This document shows positions 5,542 through 8,293 of a stretch of DNA of 8,293 nt, one piece after another (the stretch's first letter is position 1; every line of letters begins with the position of its first letter). The stretch covers positions 1 through 8,293 of the forward strand of contig CANGGC010000074.1 in the NCBI GenBank assembly GCA_947453125.1. Reading direction: 5' to 3'. A program made the translations under genes and the position numbers. The notes under the pieces were generated by a model. It was not told where the DNA came from. It did not search any database and saw only the letters and a list, made by a program, of their open reading frames with translations. This stretch comes from Planctomycetaceae bacterium. GTDB lineage: Bacteria; Planctomycetota; Planctomycetia; Pirellulales; UBA1268.

Positions 5542-6699
5542 TCAGGCGGCCCGGAACTCGTGGAGCCAGAGGCGGCGGACGAAGTCGCGCCAGGGAAGAA
5601 TCTCGATGCCGTCCTCAGTGCGGCGGGCGCGGGGAGCGCGACAGACGAGGATGCAGCGGCTGGTGGGATGTTCCTCCCGCCAAGCGCGGAGCCCCTTGAG
5701 ATGATCGCTTGTGGGGCGATCGGTCGACTTCACCTCCACCGCCACCTCGGCCGCGCCGAGAATGAAATCGACCTCGAGCCCCGAGGCAGTTCGCCAGTAG
5801 CTCACGGGGAGCCCTGCGCCCTTTGGCGCGTAGGTGGCATGGGCGCGCAGCTCCATGAAGATGAAGTGCTCGAAGGCGGCGCCGAAGTCGGTCGAGCCGG
5901 GGAAGAGCGGGCCGCGGTGGGTGAGCTCATTGACGATGCCAACGTCGAAGAACCAGAACCGCGGCGCCTGGATGACGCGGCGCTTGGCCCGTTTCGTCCA
6001 CGCCGGCACCCAGGTGGCGATGAGCGTGTCGACGAGGATCTCGAAGTAGCCCCGGACGGTGTTGGCGGCGACACCGACCTCCCGAGCGATCGTGGCGGCG
6101 TTGACGATCTGTCCGTTGGAGAATGCCGCGGCTTCGAGGAATCGCTGGAAGGCGGGGAGGTTGCGCGTCAGGGCCTCGGCGAGGATCTCCTCGCGCAGAT
6201 AGTCGCCGACATAGGCCTCGAGCTTGGCGGAGGCTTTTGGTGAGAGGTAGTGCGGGGGGATGAGGCCGCGATGGAGAGCCTGCTCGAGGGAGAGATCAGG
6301 AATCTCAGCGGAACACAGCGGGAGAAGCTCGTGGCGCACCGCGCGGCCACCGAGGAGGTTGCCGCCGTCGCGGAGAAGCTTTCGCGGGCTCGATCCGGTG
6401 AGGATGAACTTCAGCCCGTGTCGGCTGATGAGCGAGTGAACCTCGTCGAGGAGCGCGGGGAGCTTCTGGATCTCGTCGACGATGATCGGCTGCCCGGTGC
6501 GCGGCAGGGCGGCACACTCCTCTGAAAACACCCCCGGATCGGCCGCGAGGCGGCGGAATTCGCGGGCGGAGAGGAGGTCGTAGGTCGCGGCCTTGGGGAA
6601 GAGCGACCGCAGGAGCGTGCTCTTCCCCGTCTGCCGAGGGCCCCAAAGGAAGCAGGTTTCTTCCGCGAGACAGGCGGCATCGACGATGCGTTTTATCAT
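5542..6699 (-). CDS. AAA_14/DUF4143 family ATPase with PD-(D/E)xK-like C-terminal region
   Basis: 385 residues from MIKRIVDAAC. Walker A is GPRQTGKS (20-27), Walker B IIVDE (72-76), and a sensor-1-like LTGSS follows (100-104). A winged-helix-like stretch (about 195-240) precedes the DUF4143 region with YFE (218-220) and FEHFIFMELR (276-285). The end carries GLEVDFILG (307-315) and VEVKS (321-325), with D311, E322 and K324 arranged as in PD-(D/E)xK nuclease folds. This order is typical of a widespread accessory family of unknown role. An in-frame TTG at 6711 is an alternative start, but ATG at 6699 fits family N-termini. The start codon lies at the centre of a perfect palindrome; no Shine-Dalgarno is visible. 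Copies of the RAYT-linked repeat lie at both sides of the gene in direct orientation. Confidence 0.92.
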   Translation of the reverse strand: MIKRIVDAACLAEETCFLWGPRQTGKSTLLRSLFPKAATYDLLSAREFRRLAADPGVFSEECAALPRTGQPIIVDEIQKLPALLDEVHSLISRHGLKFILTGSSPRKLLRDGGNLLGGRAVRHELLPLCSAEIPDLSLEQALHRGLIPPHYLSPKASAKLEAYVGDYLREEILAEALTRNLPAFQRFLEAAAFSNGQIVNAATIAREVGVAANTVRGYFEILVDTLIATWVPAWTKRAKRRVIQAPRFWFFDVGIVNELTHRGPLFPGSTDFGAAFEHFIFMELRAHATYAPKGAGLPVSYWRTASGLEVDFILGAAEVAVEVKSTDRPTSDHLKGLRAWREEHPTSRCILVCRAPRARRTEDGIEILPWRDFVRRLWLHEFRAA

Positions 6700-6710
6700 G
6701 ATAAAACGCA
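6687..6710. promoter_or_regulatory. 24-bp perfect palindrome over the ATPase start codon
   Basis: The left half TGCGTTTTATCA (6687-6698) and the right half TGATAAAACGCA (6699-6710) are exact reverse complements with no spacer. On the ATPase transcript the 10-bp stem would leave CAUG as the loop, so the AUG start would be exposed at the tip of a hairpin. It could be a dimeric repressor site or a translational control hairpin. A -10-like TAGAAT lies just upstream (6711-6716) without a good -35. Confidence 0.85.
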
Positions 6711-6759
6711 ATTCTACTGCCGTTGGTCATTTCTCAGAAGTGCCGCGGAAAAAGGGCGG

Positions 6760-6794
6760 AAAAAGGTGCCAGCCACCAAATCTGGGCAATCTGG
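6760..6794 (-). repeat. GGTGGCnGGCACC-TTTTT repeat, copy 4, behind the RAYT gene
   Basis: Minus strand: ATTGCCCAGATTT, GGTGGCTGGCACC, TTTTT. It ends the RAYT transcription unit and lies 49 nt upstream of the ATPase TTG/ATG start region. It is a direct repeat of copy 3 and an inverted repeat of copy 5. Confidence 0.82.
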
Positions 6795-6807
6795 CTCTCT
6801 CCGTGCG

Positions 6808-7506
6808 TCAGCCGGATTGGGCCTTCGTCTGCTCCGCCCTTGGCCGGCCACGGGAGCGGAGTGTCGTCGCAAGATTGAGTTCCGCGGCGATCCGCGTCAC
6901 CCAGCCTTGTTCACCGAACGGCTGCCCGCGACTCGCGCAGGATTGCAACCGGGCGAGCTCACCCTCGGTCTGCGGCTGATTGACCCACTCAATCCGTTCC
7001 TCGCGGAGTCTTTCGGCAGGCGCCGGTACGGGCCATCCGGCGAGGGGAATTGGTTCGGTGGGCGACGCCTGTCCCAGACTCGACCAAGGCCAAGCTTCCG
7101 CCCGGGCGACGAGATTTGCCCGCAGTGGGTTGCGCTCGACGTAGCGAACGACGGTGTGGAAAGAGTCGTCCGTCTGGATCGGGAACGACTTGAACCGCCC
7201 CTGGTAGAGATGGCCATGTCCAACTTCATGGTGGGCCAGCTTCCATCGCTTCACATGGAGATTCGTGAAGTGCTGTACGAACGCCGAGAGATCGCCATCG
7301 TGCTCCGGCCAGAGAACCATGTGCCAATGGTTTGGCATCACGCAGTAGCCGCAGATCCGCATCGGCCTGGTGCGAAGAGCCTCGGCCACAGTTTCGACGA
7401 AGGCCTCGTAGTCGGCGGCGGATGCAAACAATGTCCGCCGGCCGACGGCCCGGTTCAGCACGTGAAATGGAAATCCGCCAGGGGCGGCCCGATTCGGACG
7501 AGGCAT
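6808..7506 (-). CDS. REP-associated tyrosine transposase (RAYT, IS200-like Y1 transposase family)
   Basis: 232 residues. The N-terminus FPFHVLNRAVGRRTLF (12-27) is the family's 'H-V-x-N-R' opening. The metal-binding HUH motif is MPNHWHMVL (57-65; H60 and H62). GHLYQGRFKSFPI (97-109) and RYVERNPLRANLV (121-133) follow; Y122 is the likely catalytic tyrosine and Y101 the alternative. Then AWPWSSL (138-144) and a C-terminal tail of about 85 residues of unclear function. All core motifs are intact, so the protein may be active. RAYTs cut single-stranded DNA at hairpin REP sequences and are usually single-copy, domesticated relatives of IS200/IS605 transposases. It starts at the ATG at 7506 with no Shine-Dalgarno; the nearby promoter suggests a leaderless or near-leaderless mRNA. 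Confidence 0.92.
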   Translation of the reverse strand: MPRPNRAAPGGFPFHVLNRAVGRRTLFASAADYEAFVETVAEALRTRPMRICGYCVMPNHWHMVLWPEHDGDLSAFVQHFTNLHVKRWKLAHHEVGHGHLYQGRFKSFPIQTDDSFHTVVRYVERNPLRANLVARAEAWPWSSLGQASPTEPIPLAGWPVPAPAERLREERIEWVNQPQTEGELARLQSCASRGQPFGEQGWVTRIAAELNLATTLRSRGRPRAEQTKAQSG

Positions 7507-7513
7507 GAACGCA

Positions 7514-7541
7514 TGTATACACGCTGCTGCAACGGAGTCAA
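7514..7541 (-). promoter_or_regulatory. Candidate promoter of the RAYT gene
   Basis: On the minus strand, TTGACT (7536-7541; five of six consensus bases) and TATACA (7514-7519; four of six) are 16 nt apart. Transcription would begin at about the ATG (7506). The -35 lies only 4 nt from the edge of repeat copy 5, so binding of the transposase to the repeat could block the promoter. Confidence 0.5.
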
Positions 7542-7545
7542 ACTA

Positions 7546-7575
7546 CCCAGATTTGGTGGCTGGCACCTTTTTTTT
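7546..7575 (+). repeat. GGTGGCnGGCACC-TTTTT repeat, copy 5, in front of the RAYT gene
   Basis: CCCAGATTT (7546-7554), GGTGGCTGGCACC (7555-7567), then eight T. It is inverted relative to copies 3 and 4. On its outer side past CCCAGATTT the sequence diverges from copies 3 and 4 (CTACCC instead of TTGCCC). Confidence 0.82.
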
Positions 7576-7584
7576 CTCGGATGA

Positions 7585-7609
7585 GGCCGACCTGGGGGCA
7601 GGTCAGGCC
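7585..7609 (-). terminator. Hairpin over the stop codon of the right-edge gene
   Basis: GGCCGACCT (7585-7593) and AGGTC-a-GGCC (7600-7609) pair to nine base pairs with one bulged base around a 6-nt loop. The structure overlaps the TGA stop at 7603-7605. On the minus strand no T-tract follows, so it is at best a non-canonical terminator or an mRNA 3'-end stabiliser. Confidence 0.4.
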
Positions 7610-8293
7610 ATCGGCGTTACGCCCGTTCGCCACTGGGCATACCAGGTCCTGTTGACCTGGTTGATGGTCCGAAGGAGATCGACGATAGGACGGACCCCCG
7701 GCAGGCCTGGTGTCGCGGAGAAATCGCCCGAGAAAGAGTCGCCGACGTTCGTGAAGTTGGGCAGCGAAGCGAGCGCCGTCCTCAGGGGCTCGATCGGGGC
7801 GGGGAAGCCGGTCGCCTGCTCGTTGGGAGCCGAGTAGAAAAAGTTCGCGGGCTTGCCCGGGAGCCAACTGACGAAGGTTACCGGACCGCTCAGATACCCC
7901 GCATACACGCGGCTCTCCTCCGAGATGACGTAGTTCGCCGGGTTGGTGTAGTCGGAGATGTTCCCTGTGTAGGGACCGGTATAGCTGTACTGCACGAACG
8001 TGTTGACCTGCGAGGGATCGGCTGCGGGATACGCCCACCGTCCCCAGACCTGGATCTTGTCCGGCGTCAAATACCGCCACGTGCCGGTGACAAGCACACC
8101 GAACTGTTCCCGCGCCACCCGCACCCGCAGGCCGCCATCGTCAGCAGGGATTTGCAGGAGTCCACGAACTTCGCCCGTCACGGAGGCGATGATCGGGGCC
8201 ACTGTGGCATCGTCGGCATAGGCGGAGGGATTGCCGGGTGATTCGTAGAGGATGTCCATGAAGTCGTAATCGTTGTCGAAGCCGTCGGCATCG
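7603..8293 (-). CDS. Unrecognised, probably exported protein, C-terminal part (5' end outside window)
   Basis: The frame is open to the right edge: 229 codons are visible before the stop. The first visible residues are DADGFDNDYDF, an acidic Asp/Gly stretch like calcium-binding loops, leading straight into MDILYESPGN. The Met at 8259 is therefore most likely internal and the true start lies outside the window. The visible part has no cysteine, few lysines and many Tyr, Trp, Phe, Thr and Ser residues, a composition usual in exported beta-rich proteins. It shows no transmembrane segment or C-terminal sorting signal and ends QWRTGVTPMA. I do not recognise the family. The frame is supported by clean length and protein-like composition. 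A hairpin covers the stop codon. Confidence 0.7.
   Translation of the reverse strand, partial: DADGFDNDYDFMDILYESPGNPSAYADDATVAPIIASVTGEVRGLLQIPADDGGLRVRVAREQFGVLVTGTWRYLTPDKIQVWGRWAYPAADPSQVNTFVQYSYTGPYTGNISDYTNPANYVISEESRVYAGYLSGPVTFVSWLPGKPANFFYSAPNEQATGFPAPIEPLRTALASLPNFTNVGDSFSGDFSATPGLPGVRPIVDLLRTINQVNRTWYAQWRTGVTPMA

Larger units (their letters stand above)
6758..7577. mobile_element. RAYT unit: transposase gene between inverted repeat copies
   Basis: The RAYT gene is bracketed by copies in opposite orientation (6760-6791 and 7546-7575). The 22-nt core (6765-6786 and 7546-7567) is identical in inverted complement. They lie 21 nt past the stop and 39 nt before the start. This matches the known layout in which RAYT genes sit between REP sequences that the enzyme recognises. 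No target-site duplication was seen, as expected for single-strand HUH transposition. Confidence 0.72.

Noticed and set aside
5311..6243. Plus-strand open frame of 310 codons opposite the sigma factor and ATPase genes
   Set aside because: It runs antisense across two recognised genes and an intergenic repeat, with no recognisable protein features.
6711..6739. Promoter for the ATPase gene using TAGAAT (6711-6716)
   Set aside because: The -10 is plausible but the hexamer at -35 spacing (TTCTGA) is poor; not listed as a feature.
8257..8259. ATG as start of the right-edge gene
   Set aside because: The frame stays open to the window edge with protein-like acidic sequence before it and there is no ribosome site, so the true start is outside.

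Overview
The window is GC-rich and most likely comes from a planctomycete (Pirellulales-like). The evidence is a Ser/Thr kinase carrying an N-terminal zinc-finger motif and encoded directly behind a planctomycete-type ECF sigma factor, an exported protein ending in a 'PEIDP - hydrophobic segment - ERRRK' sorting signal, a GWDAADW alkaline-phosphatase-superfamily protein, and a RAYT transposase surrounded by GGTGGCnGGCACC-TTTT repeats. The lineage is inferred from these protein types; there is no rRNA or other taxonomic marker.

Layout. Left edge (minus strand): the start of a phosphatase/phosphodiesterase-family gene, cut by the window edge, lies 5 nt behind a gene for a secreted PEP-CTERM-like protein, so the two probably share a transcript. 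Next is a 495-nt gene-free stretch (959-1453) with a strong hairpin in the leader of the exported-protein gene, one repeat element, a six-run G-quadruplex motif and the likely promoter/operator of the next operon. At 1454-1949 (plus strand) is a BrnT-type toxin gene overlapping a small antitoxin-like gene. This pair converges on the kinase gene, and a repeat-derived hairpin between them could terminate both.

Centre (minus strand): an ECF sigma factor gene (4707-5363) followed after 5 nt by a 900-residue membrane Ser/Thr kinase (1999-4701). The kinase N-terminus carries a Cys/His quartet like that of zinc-binding anti-sigma domains, so the pair is plausibly a regulatory module in which the kinase directly restrains or modifies its sigma factor.

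Right part (minus strand): an AAA_14/DUF4143 ATPase gene whose start codon lies at the centre of a 24-bp perfect palindrome, then a RAYT (REP-associated tyrosine transposase) gene flanked by inverted copies of the repeat. A third copy lies just behind the ATPase gene, giving the order repeat - ATPase - repeat - RAYT - repeat. The right edge holds the 3' part of a large, apparently exported, unrecognised protein gene whose true start is outside the window.

The most interesting structures are the repeat/RAYT arrangement (five copies of one element at gene ends), the palindrome over the ATPase start codon, and the zinc-finger kinase-sigma pair. No tRNA, rRNA or CRISPR array was seen.
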